The notes: generated by a model from the letters alone, not told the origin. 64,000 nt of DNA from JAIUNP01 sp020161975 (GCA_036745275.1 DAIOGK010000002.1:217238-281237); one strand, 5' to 3'. Positions 44,402-53,491 are shown, counted from the first letter of the stretch. Made by a program: numbers and translations.

Positions 44402-44444
44402 GTCTTTGACATAGCGATATATCGAATTATGTGAATGTAAAGAC
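44402..44444. promoter_or_regulatory. divergent soxY/soxA promoter-operator
   Basis: The palindrome CGATATATCG (44415-44424) is flanked by the outer inverted repeat GTCTTT (44402) / AAAGAC (44444). For soxA, TTGACA (44406-44411) and TATGTG (44428-44433) are 16 bases apart, with the palindrome in the spacer. On the other strand TTCACA and TATGTC have the same spacing. It is a likely binding site of the ArsR-type SoxR. Confidence 0.6.
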
Positions 44445-44528
44445 CAAAAACACAGGCTGCTGTAGAACAAAGGTTGGAGCATCCAACCACCAGCGGCAGG
44501 AGACTATCCTAACGGAGGGGAACGACCA

Positions 44529-45365
44529 ATGATGAAACAACGACTCGGAGCAAATATCCGGGCACTGGCGACCGGGCTGGCGCTGGTGGCCGGTGTCGGA
44601 CCCGCCCTGGCGCAGCAAACGGATGCGGAAAAAGAAATCGAGAAGTACCGCGCGATGATCAACGATCCGATGGCCAATCCGGGCTATCTGTCGGTGGATC
44701 GGGGCGAGGTGCTGTGGACGCAAAAGCGGGGCGCCAAGAATGTCGGTCTCGAAACCTGCGATCTCGGCGAGGGGCCGGGCAAGATCGAGGGGGCCTTTGC
44801 CAAACTGCCGCGCTACTTCAAGGATGCCGACCGGGTAATGGATCTGGAGCAGCGGCTCCTGCACTGCATGAAGACGATCCAGGAGCTCGACACCGCCGAT
44901 GTCGTGCGCCGGCGCTTTGGCGGACCGAACTACACCTCCGACATGCAGGATCTGGTGGCCTACATCGCCAACAAGTCGAACGGCATGAAGTATCAACCGC
45001 AGCTCAGCCACCCGAAGGAACAGGAGATGCTGGCAGCGGGTGAAGCGCTATTCAACCGCCGGGCTGGCGTCATGGATTTTTCCTGCAACACCTGCCATGG
45101 CGAGAGCGGCAAGCGCATTCGCCTTCAGGGCCTGCCCGACTTTGCAAAGCCAGGCAAGGACGCGCGGGAGACGATGGGCTCCTGGCCGACCTATCGCGTA
45201 TCGCAAAGCCAGACGCGCACGATGCAGCACCGGTTGTGGGACTGCTATCGCCAGATGCGGCATCCGGTTCCGGAATACGGTTCGGATGGCATCACGGCCC
45301 TCACCGTTTACATGGTGAAAATGGCCGAAGGTGGCGAAATCACCGTTCCGTCGATCAAACGCTGA
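44529..45365 (+). CDS. soxA: SoxA cytochrome c, monohaem form
   Basis: 278 residues; signal peptide ends GPALAQQ. The single haem motif CNTCH is at 186-190. The active-site cysteine that carries the persulfide is C239 (RLWDCYRQMR). The first haem of dihaem SoxA is absent; Cys in LETCDLG and LLHCMKT probably form the replacing disulfide. With SoxX it conjugates thiosulfate to SoxY. It is the first gene of the plus-strand sox operon. Confidence 0.93.
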   Translation: MMKQRLGANIRALATGLALVAGVGPALAQQTDAEKEIEKYRAMINDPMANPGYLSVDRGEVLWTQKRGAKNVGLETCDLGEGPGKIEGAFAKLPRYFKDADRVMDLEQRLLHCMKTIQELDTADVVRRRFGGPNYTSDMQDLVAYIANKSNGMKYQPQLSHPKEQEMLAAGEALFNRRAGVMDFSCNTCHGESGKRIRLQGLPDFAKPGKDARETMGSWPTYRVSQSQTRTMQHRLWDCYRQMRHPVPEYGSDGITALTVYMVKMAEGGEITVPSIKR

Positions 45366-45378
45366 GGGGGAGACAGCC

Positions 45379-45990
45379 ATGAAAGCCTTTGCACTCACTG
45401 TTGTCCTGATCGGCGCGGCAACCGGCGCTGCAGCGCAGTCACCCCAGCCCCTCGATGCGGCAAAACTCGAGCCTTACGTGAAGAGCATGTGGTCGAAAGC
45501 CGGCCCGGAATGGGCCAGCGTGCTGACCCTCGACGAGACGAACTCGATCTGTTCGAGCACCCGTAATGCGCCCTCGCCCGCCGAGTATGACAAGATCGTC
45601 GCCCGCGAAAAGGCAACGATCGTCTTCCCGGCAGACGGGAACGTCATCGGCGACTGGAAGAAGGGCGAGATCGTTGCCCAGCGCGGCACCGGCGGCCAGT
45701 TCACTGACACACCGGAAACCTATCGGGGCGGCAACTGCTATGCCTGCCACGAGCTCGCCGCCAAGGAGGTCAGCTACGGCACACTGGGGCCGAGCCTCAA
45801 GGGCTATGGCAAGGCGCGGAACTTCTCCAAGGACGAGGCCCGGGCGGCCTATGCCAAGATCTACAACGCACAGTCGGTGATGGCCTGCTCGCAGATGCCG
45901 CGCTTCGGACACAACAAATTCCTGAGCGAAGCCCAGATCAAGGATGCGGTCGCCTACCTGTTCGACCCTGAATCGCCCGTCAACAAGTAA
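45379..45990 (+). CDS. soxX: SoxX cytochrome c
   Basis: 203 residues from ATG 45379. Signal MKAFALTVVLIGAATGAAAQ; haem site CYACH (120-124); axial Met candidate in CSQMPRFGHNKFLS. It is longer than minimal SoxX because of the N-terminal region WASVLTLDETNSICSSTRNA, which contains an extra Cys. It partners SoxA and lies 13 bases after soxA. Confidence 0.93.
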   Translation: MKAFALTVVLIGAATGAAAQSPQPLDAAKLEPYVKSMWSKAGPEWASVLTLDETNSICSSTRNAPSPAEYDKIVAREKATIVFPADGNVIGDWKKGEIVAQRGTGGQFTDTPETYRGGNCYACHELAAKEVSYGTLGPSLKGYGKARNFSKDEARAAYAKIYNAQSVMACSQMPRFGHNKFLSEAQIKDAVAYLFDPESPVNK

Positions 45991-45994
45991 GACC

Positions 45995-46029
45995 GATGCG
46001 CCGGGCATTCGGCCCGGCGCATCCATTTT
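45995..46029 (+). terminator. terminator or attenuator between soxX and soxS
   Basis: The perfect 12-base stem GATGCGCCGGGC / GCCCGGCGCATC has a 5-base loop and is followed by CATTTT. It probably lowers expression of soxS-soxR relative to soxAX. Confidence 0.6.
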
Positions 46030-46041
46030 CGGATAAGGCTC

Positions 46042-46425
46042 ATGTTCTTCTCACGGCGCCTGGTTCTGGCTCTTGCGTCCCTCGGAGCGACGGGAGGCTT
46101 GCGCGCCAGCGAGCGGGCCCTCGAACTGGTCATGGTCGAGCGGGCCGGCTGCTCCTGGTGCGAGCGATGGAACCGCGAGGTTGCCCCAGCCTACGAAAAA
46201 ACGGCAGAAGGTCGCCGCGCACCGTTGCGCCGCCACAGCCTTGAGATCGGTCAGCCCCGGCTTGTCCTTACCGAGCCGGTACGGTTTACACCGACATTCC
46301 TTCTGGTAGAGGGAGGGCGCGAGATCGGTCGGATTACCGGATACCTCGAAAATGGGATGTTCTGGGGGCTGCTTGAGGCCATGCTCAAGCGCGTTGATGC
46401 GCCATCCGAAAGGACAAAGCCGTGA
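46042..46425 (+). CDS. soxS: SoxS periplasmic thioredoxin
   Basis: 127 residues with signal MFFSRRLVLALASLGATGG. The active site CSWC lies in ERAGCSWCERWNREV, a pattern typical of SoxS, and the cis-Pro region is RFTPTFLLVEGGREIG. It reactivates SoxY by removing dead-end disulfides. Its end overlaps the GTG start of soxR by four bases. Confidence 0.85.
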   Translation: MFFSRRLVLALASLGATGGLRASERALELVMVERAGCSWCERWNREVAPAYEKTAEGRRAPLRRHSLEIGQPRLVLTEPVRFTPTFLLVEGGREIGRITGYLENGMFWGLLEAMLKRVDAPSERTKP

Positions 46426-46826
46426 CACAGCACGTCACTCCACAGCGCTGGCATGACGAACTTGAGGATGATCTCAAGGCCGATGTCGAAACCTCGCCCG
46501 AGCTTGAGGCCCTGATGCGCAACGCGCGTGAGGCCAGCGACCTTTTGAAGGCGCTGGCCCATGAAACGCGGCTGCTGCTGCTCTGCATTCTCTATGAGCG
46601 CGAACGCTCGGTGGGGGAACTTGAGGAAATCCTGTCTCTGCGGCAGGCGACCGTTTCCCAGCAGCTTGCGCGATTGCGCTTTGATGATCTGGTGACGACG
46701 CGTCGTGACGGCAAGGCGGTTTATTATTCCATCGCCGACGACAAGGCCCGTGCGGTCGTCAAACTGATGTACGAGATGTTCTGCACGTCCCGGAAGGCCG
46801 GGACCGATGCAGCCACCCCCTCCTGA
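46422..46826 (+). CDS. soxR: SoxR, ArsR-family persulfide-type repressor
   Basis: 134 residues from GTG 46422. Winged-helix ArsR fold: ALAHETRLLLLCILYERERS, then VGELEEILSLRQATVSQQLA and the wing TTRRDGKAVYYSI. C55 (LLLLCIL) and C121 (EMFCTS) correspond in position to the cysteine pair of SqrR/BigR/SoxR sensors that forms a tetrasulfide bridge with reactive sulfur. It should repress the divergent soxY and soxA promoters until sulfur compounds appear. Confidence 0.88.
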   Translation: MTQHVTPQRWHDELEDDLKADVETSPELEALMRNAREASDLLKALAHETRLLLLCILYERERSVGELEEILSLRQATVSQQLARLRFDDLVTTRRDGKAVYYSIADDKARAVVKLMYEMFCTSRKAGTDAATPS

Positions 46827-47925
46827 CCGCTCCCGGATGGACGGTCTGCCCCTGCCCTCTGTCTCGCTCATAGGCGCGCTTGTCGGTGTGCTGACCGGCT
46901 ATTTCGTGCGTCGAGCCCGGCTCTGTAGTTTCGGAGCGATTGAATCCGCCCTGATCGGCCGTGACTGGCGGCGCCTCAAGGTGTTCGGCATCGCGCTGGG
47001 CGTTGCGCTCGCCGGCACACAACTCGCCATTCTGATCGGCTGGCTCGACCCTTTGCGCAGCAGCTATGTCGCCGCCAAGCTGCCCTGGCTGGGGCTCGGC
47101 ATCGGGGCTGTTGCTTTCGGGTTCGGCATGGCGCTGGTCGGAACCTGCGCGTTCGGCTCGCTGGTCCGACTTGGCGGCGGGGACCTGCGCAGCCTGATGA
47201 CGCTGCTCATCTTCGGCGCGGTTGCCTTTGCGATGCTGCGCGGCAGCCTGGTCGACTTCCGGATCAATGGTATCGAGGCGGTCAACCTGCCGATACCGGG
47301 CCTCAAGCCTTCGATTCTGTCCGAACTCAGCGGCCTTGGGCCGATGCTGGGACTGGCCTGTGCTGTTGCACTGATCGGCATCGGCCTGACCGACCGGCGG
47401 CTGTGGCGCGCGCCGAAGCTATTGACCGCCGGCATCGTCCTCGGCCTCGGTGTTGTTGCCGGCTGGCTGGCAACCGGCACGCTGGTTGACGATTTTGCCG
47501 GATTGTCGCGTGTGCAAAGCTTGACTTTTGTTGCCCCCGTGGCCCGCACGCTGTTCGGGCTGATGAGCGGGGCGCCGGGCTGGATCGATTTTGGCGTTGC
47601 AAGCGTCATCGGTGTCCCGGTCGGGGCTTTTCTGGCAGCACGTCAGGCGCGGGATTTCCACTGGGAAGCCTATGATGATGCCCGCGAGATGCGTCGTCAT
47701 ATCGGCGGAGCAATGCTGATGGGGAGTGGCGGCATTCTCGCCAGCGGCTGCACCATCGGACAGGGATTGACCGCCGGTTCGCTGACAGCGGTGTCCTGGC
47801 TGATCACCGTGCCGGGGCTGATGCTGGGTGCGCGCCTCGGCATTCTGTTTCTGGTCGAGGATTCGTTTCTGGCGGGCCTGCGGTCGCGGTTTTCCGTGCT
47901 GCGGAGGACGGGCGAACACCGTTAA
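46807..47925 (+). CDS. YeeE/YedE-family membrane transporter (SoxT-like)
   Basis: 372 residues with about ten membrane helices. It has the family cysteine motifs ARLCSFGAIESAL, LVGTCAFGSLVRLGGG and the C-terminal SGCTIGQGLTAGS. Proteins of this family take up thiosulfate or sulfur species; beside soxR they are called SoxT and influence SoxR induction. The ATG at 46807 lies 20 bases inside soxR; ATG 46837 is an alternative. It closes the sox block. Confidence 0.83.
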   Translation: MQPPPPDRSRMDGLPLPSVSLIGALVGVLTGYFVRRARLCSFGAIESALIGRDWRRLKVFGIALGVALAGTQLAILIGWLDPLRSSYVAAKLPWLGLGIGAVAFGFGMALVGTCAFGSLVRLGGGDLRSLMTLLIFGAVAFAMLRGSLVDFRINGIEAVNLPIPGLKPSILSELSGLGPMLGLACAVALIGIGLTDRRLWRAPKLLTAGIVLGLGVVAGWLATGTLVDDFAGLSRVQSLTFVAPVARTLFGLMSGAPGWIDFGVASVIGVPVGAFLAARQARDFHWEAYDDAREMRRHIGGAMLMGSGGILASGCTIGQGLTAGSLTAVSWLITVPGLMLGARLGILFLVEDSFLAGLRSRFSVLRRTGEHR

Positions 47926-47954
47926 GGTCGCTTTGCCCCACTGCCCCTTGCGAC

Positions 47955-47968
47955 TTGATCTGCGTCAA
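47955..47968 (+). promoter_or_regulatory. FNR/DNR-type box upstream of napF
   Basis: TTGAT-CTGC-GTCAA differs from the TTGAT-N4-ATCAA consensus at one base. It lies 75 bases before the napF start. Confidence 0.65.
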
Positions 47969-47981
47969 ACTTCGCCCTCAC

Positions 47982-47995
47982 TTGACTTTGGTTAA
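47982..47995 (+). promoter_or_regulatory. second, weaker FNR-like box upstream of napF
   Basis: TTGAC-TTTG-GTTAA lies 27 bases downstream of the first box, start to start. It departs from the consensus at three positions. The spacing could place two regulator dimers on the promoter. Confidence 0.4.
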
Positions 47996-48042
47996 GGCAT
48001 AGGCGGCACGGGCTGTGGCTTTCGTCTCCACTGGAGACAAGA

Positions 48043-48381
48043 ATGGCCGAATCCCTATCCCGCCGTGGGCTTTTTCGCGCGTGCCTTCCTGCTCGACAGG
48101 ACGCCGCGTCATCCGAGCCTGCCGCCATGGTCGCGCGCGTTACGGACGCCTGCATTGAGCCGCGCGGCGTCGCCTGCCGTCGCTGTGGCGAAGCGTGCGA
48201 TTCCGACGCCATCCGCTTCCGGCCCATGGGCGGGGGACGTCATGCGACGCTCATCGACCCGGAACTCTGCACCGGCTGCGGCGCTTGCTCTCCGGTCTGT
48301 CCGGTCTCGGCCATCACACTTGTTGCCGCCGAACGCCTCGCATTGGTCGAGGGCATCGCGGAGCTTGGGAGAACCTCATGA
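48043..48381 (+). CDS. napF: NapF ferredoxin-type maturation protein, short form
   Basis: 112 residues. The N-terminal RRGLFRACLP segment is typical of NapF. One cysteine set is spaced CIEPRGVACRRCGEAC and another is a standard CTGCGACSPVCP, so two Fe-S clusters are likely; E. coli NapF is longer and has more. It works in the cytoplasm in NapA cofactor or Fe-S maturation. Its stop overlaps the napD start (ATGA). It is the first gene of the nap operon, behind two FNR-like boxes. Confidence 0.85.
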   Translation: MAESLSRRGLFRACLPARQDAASSEPAAMVARVTDACIEPRGVACRRCGEACDSDAIRFRPMGGGRHATLIDPELCTGCGACSPVCPVSAITLVAAERLALVEGIAELGRTS

Positions 48382-48698
48382 ATGCCATCGGTCACCCTCT
48401 CAACGTCGTCGGTCTCGTTATCCAGACGGCGCCGGGCAAGGTCGAGGCCGTGCGCGCCAGCCTTGCAATGATGCCGGGGGTGGATGTCCACGCCACCGGT
48501 GAGGACGGACGCATCATCGCGACCGCTATCGACACCGGGGACAGCCTCGCCATCGACCAGATGGCCGCCATGAACCGGACACCGGGCATCGTCTCGACCA
48601 TGCTTGCCTATCACCAGATTGATGATCCGGCTGCTGCTGCGGACTGCGGCTGCGCCGATCTTCCCAACCATTCCTGCCATTCCCACACAGGGGCCTGA
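48378..48698 (+). CDS. napD: NapD chaperone for NapA export
   Basis: 106 residues. Ferredoxin-like fold with the NapD segment LNVVGLVIQTAPGKVEAVRA and PGVDVHATGEDGRII. It binds the NapA Tat signal and delays export until the cofactor is loaded. The C-terminal tail CGCADLPNHSCHSHTGA is rich in Cys and His and is an extension relative to E. coli NapD. ATG 48378 is fixed by the four-base overlap with napF. Confidence 0.9.
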   Translation: MNAIGHPLNVVGLVIQTAPGKVEAVRASLAMMPGVDVHATGEDGRIIATAIDTGDSLAIDQMAAMNRTPGIVSTMLAYHQIDDPAAAADCGCADLPNHSCHSHTGA

Positions 48699-48701
48699 GC
48701 C

Positions 48702-51257
48702 ATGAACCAGATTGTCAAGCCGATCGAAGAGGCTGTCGACGCACAGCGCCGTGCCATCCTTAAGGCTACCGCTGCGACCGCCGCCGCGACCAGCGTCGGC
48801 ATTGCGCTGCCAGGCGATGCGGAAGCGCAGCTGACGCGCAACACCGACGGTATCCGCTGGGACAAGGGGGTCTGCCGCTTCTGCGGCACCGGTTGCGGTG
48901 TCATCGTCGGCACCAAGGCCGGCAAGGTGGTGGCCACGCAGGGCGACCCCGATGCGCCGGTCAACCGTGGCCTGAACTGCATCAAGGGCTATTTCCTGTC
49001 CAAGATCATGTATGGCGAGGACAGGCTGACGCGCCCCCTGCTGCGCATGAAGAACGGGCAGTTCGACAAGAATGGCGATTTTACCCCGATTTCCTGGGAC
49101 GACGCCTTCAAGATCATGGCCGAGAAATGGAAGGCCGCGTTGAAGGCGAACGGCCCTTCGGCCGTCGGCATGTTCGGCTCTGGCCAATGGACGATCTGGG
49201 AGGGTTATGCTGCTTCCAAGTTCATGAAGGCCGGGTTGCGCTCGAACAACCTTGACCCGAATGCGCGGCACTGCATGGCCTCGGCGGTTGCCGGTTTCAT
49301 GCGCACTTTCGGCATCGACGAACCGATGGGCTGCTACGACGACATCGAACACGCCGATGCCTTCGTGCTCTGGGGTTCGAACATGGCCGAGATGCATCCG
49401 ATCCTGTGGTCGCGCCTGACCGATCGCCGCCTCACGCATGAAGGTGCGGAGGTGCATGTGCTGTCGACCTTCGAGCACCGGTCCTACGAGCTTGCCGACA
49501 ACACGCTGACCTTCATTCCGCAGTCGGATCTGGCGATCCTCAACTACATTCAGAACCACATCATCAAATCCGGTGCGGTGAACAAGGATTTCATCGCCAA
49601 GCACGTCGAGTTTGCCCGCACGGTCGAAGATATCGGCTACGGCCTGCGTCCGACCAATGCCCTTGAGGTCAAGGCGGTCAACGCCTCGCACAAGGCCGGC
49701 AAGGACGGCGCGCTTGATCCTGCGGGGATGAAGGACAAGATCGGCTTCGAGGAATACACCAGGCTGCTCGAACCCTATACGCTTGACTATGCCCACAAGA
49801 TGTCGGGCGTGCCGAAGGACCGGCTGGAGCGTCTCGCCAAGCTTTATGCCGACCCGAAGAAGAAGATCGTTTCCTACTGGACGATGGGCTTCAACCAGCA
49901 CACGCGCGGGACGTGGGTCAACAATATGATCTACAACGTGCATCTGCTGACGGGGAAAATCTCGGAGCCCGGCAACGGCCCGTTCTCGCTCACCGGCCAG
50001 CCCTCGGCCTGCGGCACCGCGCGGGAGGTGGGCACATTCGCGCATCGGCTTCCGGCGGATATGGTCGTCACCAATCCCAAGCATCGCGAGGAAACCGAGA
50101 AGGTCTGGCAGTTGCCCGCCGGCACCCTGCCCGGCAACGTCGGCTATCACGCCGTCGTGCAGCACCGGATGCTGAAGGATGGCAAGCTGAACGCCTATTG
50201 GGTGCAATGCACCAACAACATGCAGACGGCCCCGAACATGAACGAGGAAGGCTATCCGGGCTACCGCAACCCGGCCAACTTCGTTGTCGTGTCCGACCCC
50301 TATCCGACTGTGACCGCGCTTGCTGCGGACCTGATCCTGCCGACCGCGATGTGGATGGAGAAGGAAGGCGCCTATGGCAACGCCGAACGCCGCACCCAGT
50401 TCTGGCGCCAGCAGGTGAAAGCGCCGGGTGAGGCGAAATCCGACCTCTGGCAGACGATGGAATTTGCCAAGCACTTCAAGGTGGAAGAGGTGTGGCCCGA
50501 GGAACTTCTCGCCAAGAAGCCGGAGTATCGCGGCAAGACGCTGTTCGACATTCTCTATGCCAACGGCAAGGTCAACAAGTTCCCGGCGACGGAGACCCAG
50601 AAGGGGTTCGACAACGAGGAATCCACCGCCTTTGGCTTCTATGTCCAGAAGGGGCTCTTCGAGGAATACGCCGAGTTCGGGCGCGGCCACGGCCATGATC
50701 TTGCGCCGTTCGAAAGCTACCATCAGGCCCGCGGCCTGCGCTGGCCCGTGGTCGACAACAAGGAAACGCTGTGGCGCTTCCGCGAGGGGTATGATCCTTA
50801 CGTGAAGGCCGGGGAAAGCGTCTCCTTCTATGGCAAGCCGGACAAGAAGGCGCGCGCCATCTTCTGTCCCTACGAAGCGCCCGCCGAAAGCCCGGACAAG
50901 GAGTTCGACCTCTGGCTCTGCACGGGGCGCGTGCTCGAACACTGGCATTCCGGCTCGATGACCCGGCGCGTGCCGGAACTGCATCGTTCGATGCCGGCCG
51001 CCGTGCTCTACATGCACCCCGATGATGCGATCGACCGCAAGCTCAACCGCGGCCAGACTGTGAAGATCCAGACCAAGCGCGGCGAAGTTCTGACGCGCGT
51101 CGAAACCAAGGGTCGCAACAAGCCGCCGCGCGGTCTTGTCTACTTCCCGTTCTTCGACGAGAGCCAGCTGGCCAACAAGCTGACGCTGGATGCGACCTGT
51201 CCGATCTCCAAGGAGACAGATTACAAGAAGTGCGCCTGCCGCGTGGTCAGCGCCTGA
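48702..51257 (+). CDS. napA: periplasmic nitrate reductase catalytic subunit NapA
   Basis: 851 residues. Tat signal with QRRAILKATAATAAATS. The [4Fe-4S] motif CRFCGTGCGVIVGT is followed by GLNCIKGYFLSK, and the Mo-ligating cysteine is C191 in ARHCMASAV. Bis-MGD domains follow, ending TDYKKCACRVVSA. It reduces nitrate to nitrite in the periplasm with electrons from NapB/NapC. It would let the organism use nitrate as an electron sink. Confidence 0.96.
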   Translation: MNQIVKPIEEAVDAQRRAILKATAATAAATSVGIALPGDAEAQLTRNTDGIRWDKGVCRFCGTGCGVIVGTKAGKVVATQGDPDAPVNRGLNCIKGYFLSKIMYGEDRLTRPLLRMKNGQFDKNGDFTPISWDDAFKIMAEKWKAALKANGPSAVGMFGSGQWTIWEGYAASKFMKAGLRSNNLDPNARHCMASAVAGFMRTFGIDEPMGCYDDIEHADAFVLWGSNMAEMHPILWSRLTDRRLTHEGAEVHVLSTFEHRSYELADNTLTFIPQSDLAILNYIQNHIIKSGAVNKDFIAKHVEFARTVEDIGYGLRPTNALEVKAVNASHKAGKDGALDPAGMKDKIGFEEYTRLLEPYTLDYAHKMSGVPKDRLERLAKLYADPKKKIVSYWTMGFNQHTRGTWVNNMIYNVHLLTGKISEPGNGPFSLTGQPSACGTAREVGTFAHRLPADMVVTNPKHREETEKVWQLPAGTLPGNVGYHAVVQHRMLKDGKLNAYWVQCTNNMQTAPNMNEEGYPGYRNPANFVVVSDPYPTVTALAADLILPTAMWMEKEGAYGNAERRTQFWRQQVKAPGEAKSDLWQTMEFAKHFKVEEVWPEELLAKKPEYRGKTLFDILYANGKVNKFPATETQKGFDNEESTAFGFYVQKGLFEEYAEFGRGHGHDLAPFESYHQARGLRWPVVDNKETLWRFREGYDPYVKAGESVSFYGKPDKKARAIFCPYEAPAESPDKEFDLWLCTGRVLEHWHSGSMTRRVPELHRSMPAAVLYMHPDDAIDRKLNRGQTVKIQTKRGEVLTRVETKGRNKPPRGLVYFPFFDESQLANKLTLDATCPISKETDYKKCACRVVSA

Positions 51258-51268
51258 GGATCGACGCG

Positions 51269-52093
51269 ATGTCTGCCGCTGGCAACAACAAGGCTCCCAG
51301 CAATCCGCAACGCCGGAAGGCGTTGCAGGATATGGCGCGCTTTGGCGGCGGCGCTGCGGCCTGCGGCGTCATGCTCGCCGCCTTCGGCGAGCAGTCGCTG
51401 GCCAAACCAACCCAGGCATTGCGCCCACCCGGCGCCTTGCCGGAACAGGAATTTCTTTCGGCCTGTGTTCGCTGCGGACTTTGCGTCCGCGATTGCCCTT
51501 ATGACACGCTGAAACTTGCGGACTGGGCCGACGGGCCAGCGCTGGGCACGCCCTATTTCACGGCCCGCAACGTTCCTTGCGAGATGTGTGAGGACATTCC
51601 CTGCGTCAAGGCCTGCCCCACCGGCGCGCTCGATCACGCGCTTGTCGAGATCACCAAGGCCAAGATGGGCGTCGCGCAGATCACTTCGCGCGAAACCTGC
51701 CTCAATCTTCAGGGCCTCCGGTGCGATGTCTGCTATCGGGTCTGCCCGGTCATCAACAAGGCGATCACGCTTGAGATGACGCACAACACCCGGACCGGCA
51801 AACACGCGATCTTCGAGCCAGTGGTTCATGCCGAATTCTGCACCGGCTGCGGCAAGTGCGAGCGGTCCTGCGTGCTTGATGAGGCGGCGATCAAGGTTCT
51901 GCCGGCGGAGATCGTGCTGGCCCGTCAGGATGCGCACTACCGTCGCGGCTGGGACGAGAAGCGCAAGGCGGGTGAGGCGCTGGTGGATGCGCCTGTGAAG
52001 CTGCCGACTCGCTTGCCCGACGGCGTTTCCACGCCCGGTCAGACGCCGCCGCCCTTCGTGGGCGATGATGCGCCGCTGCCCAAGGTGCGCTGA
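51269..52093 (+). CDS. napG: NapG ferredoxin-type quinol dehydrogenase component
   Basis: 274 residues from ATG 51269; the RR-type signal lies in PQRRKALQDMARFGGG. Four [4Fe-4S] motifs are visible: CVRCGLCVRDCP, CEMCEDIPCVKACP, CLNLQGLRCDVCYRVCP and CTGCGKCERSC. With NapH it forms an alternative quinol-to-NapB electron route. It overlaps napH by one base (TGATG). Confidence 0.93.
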   Translation: MSAAGNNKAPSNPQRRKALQDMARFGGGAAACGVMLAAFGEQSLAKPTQALRPPGALPEQEFLSACVRCGLCVRDCPYDTLKLADWADGPALGTPYFTARNVPCEMCEDIPCVKACPTGALDHALVEITKAKMGVAQITSRETCLNLQGLRCDVCYRVCPVINKAITLEMTHNTRTGKHAIFEPVVHAEFCTGCGKCERSCVLDEAAIKVLPAEIVLARQDAHYRRGWDEKRKAGEALVDAPVKLPTRLPDGVSTPGQTPPPFVGDDAPLPKVR

Positions 52094-53019
52094 TGGCAGC
52101 GAACGTCACCCCATACCTCGAAGCCCGGGAGAAGAAGGGCGTCTGGCAGGCGCATCGCTTCGGCATTTTGCGGCGCGTCTCGCAGGCCTTCTTTTTGGCG
52201 CTGTTCCTGACAGGGCCGCTGTTTGGCCTGTGGATCACCAAGGGCACCCTGGCCTCGTCGATGACGCTTGGCGTCCTGCCGCTCACCGATCCCTTCGTGT
52301 TCGCGCAAACGCTGGCTGCCCGGCACTGGCCGGAAATGACCGCCGCTCTCGGCGCATTGATCGTGCTTGTCGCCTATCTCCTTTTCGGCGGCCGCAGCTA
52401 TTGCGCGTGGGTCTGCCCGCTCAATCCGGTCACGGATTTCGCCGCCTATCTGCGCCGGCGCTTCAACATCACGCAGAGTGCGAAACTCCGTGCCGAGTTC
52501 AGGAACTGGCTGGCGGTCGCCATTCTGGTGGTTTCCTTCATCACCGGTTTTGTCGCCTGGGAGATCGTCAACCCGATCACGGCCCTGCATCGCGCGCTGG
52601 TGTTCGGACTGTGGTTCGGGCTGATCCCGGCGGCAGCGATTTTCCTGTTTGACCTGCTTGTTGCCAAGCACGGCTGGTGCGGCCATCTCTGCCCCGTCGG
52701 AGCGTGTTACGGCGCCATTGGCTCGATCGCCATCCTGCGGGTATCGGCCCCGGCGCGCGAGGCCTGCGACGACTGCATGGACTGCTTTGCCGTCTGTCCC
52801 GAGCCGCATGTGATTGCGCCGGCCCTTCGGGGGGCACGGAGCGGCGCCAGCCCGGTCATTCTCTCGCGCGACTGCACGCTTTGCGGTGCCTGTATCGATG
52901 CCTGTCCCGAACGGGTTTTCGCCTTCACGCACCGCTTCGATGCCGGGACGCAGGTGCCCGTGCCATCCTTTTCCATGAACGCTGCCGCTCCTCCATTCCG
53001 CGAAGGGAACCTTCCATGA
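52093..53019 (+). CDS. napH: NapH membrane quinol dehydrogenase
   Basis: 308 residues with four membrane helices. CxxxCP motifs are in SYCAWVCPLNPVTD and GWCGHLCPVGACYG, and C-terminal ferredoxin clusters are in CDDCMDCFAVCPEPH and CTLCGACIDACPERV. It oxidises quinol and hands electrons to NapG. It overlaps napB by four bases. Confidence 0.93.
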   Translation: MAANVTPYLEAREKKGVWQAHRFGILRRVSQAFFLALFLTGPLFGLWITKGTLASSMTLGVLPLTDPFVFAQTLAARHWPEMTAALGALIVLVAYLLFGGRSYCAWVCPLNPVTDFAAYLRRRFNITQSAKLRAEFRNWLAVAILVVSFITGFVAWEIVNPITALHRALVFGLWFGLIPAAAIFLFDLLVAKHGWCGHLCPVGACYGAIGSIAILRVSAPAREACDDCMDCFAVCPEPHVIAPALRGARSGASPVILSRDCTLCGACIDACPERVFAFTHRFDAGTQVPVPSFSMNAAAPPFREGNLP

Positions 53020-53483
53020 CAAAAACCCCGGCCTCCGCCGCCCGCGCCGCTGCGGTCCTTGCCCTGGTGTTCGGCCTCACAGGCGCCGGCTACAGCCTTG
53101 CGCAGGAACTCAAGGGCATCAAATCCCTCCGCGAAGCCCCGCTGACGGAGGATTCCGCTGCGCCCGATGTGCTGAAGCAGGCAACGCCCGCCGATGGTTT
53201 TGGCCGCGCCTATCGCCAGCAGCCGCCGCTCATTCCGCACAAGACGGACGGCTATCAGATCACCACAGAAAACAACCAGTGCATGACCTGTCACGACTGG
53301 CCGGGCAACACGCGCGTCAGCGCGCCGAAGATTTCAGAAACGCATTACGTCGACCGGCAGGGCGTGCGTCTCGATAAGGTCGCCGGTACGCGCTATTTCT
53401 GTCAGCAGTGCCACGTGCCACAGGCCGATGCGAAGCCGCTGGTCGGCAACGCTTTCAAGAACGCCACGCAAGTGCAGAACTGA
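53016..53483 (+). CDS. napB: NapB dihaem cytochrome c
   Basis: 155 residues; signal peptide AAAVLALVFGLTGAGYSLAQ. Two haem sites are CMTCH and CQQCH, with the NapB segment PPLIPHKTDGYQIT before the first. It is the immediate electron donor to NapA. Its start overlaps the napH stop (ATGA). Confidence 0.94.
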   Translation: MTKTPASAARAAAVLALVFGLTGAGYSLAQELKGIKSLREAPLTEDSAAPDVLKQATPADGFGRAYRQQPPLIPHKTDGYQITTENNQCMTCHDWPGNTRVSAPKISETHYVDRQGVRLDKVAGTRYFCQQCHVPQADAKPLVGNAFKNATQVQN

Positions 53484-53491
53484 GGCGGATC

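Noticed and set aside
48240..51017. A 925-codon open frame antisense to napA
   Set aside because: High-GC third-position bias in napA opens this frame. The protein has no recognisable domain and napA is unambiguous.
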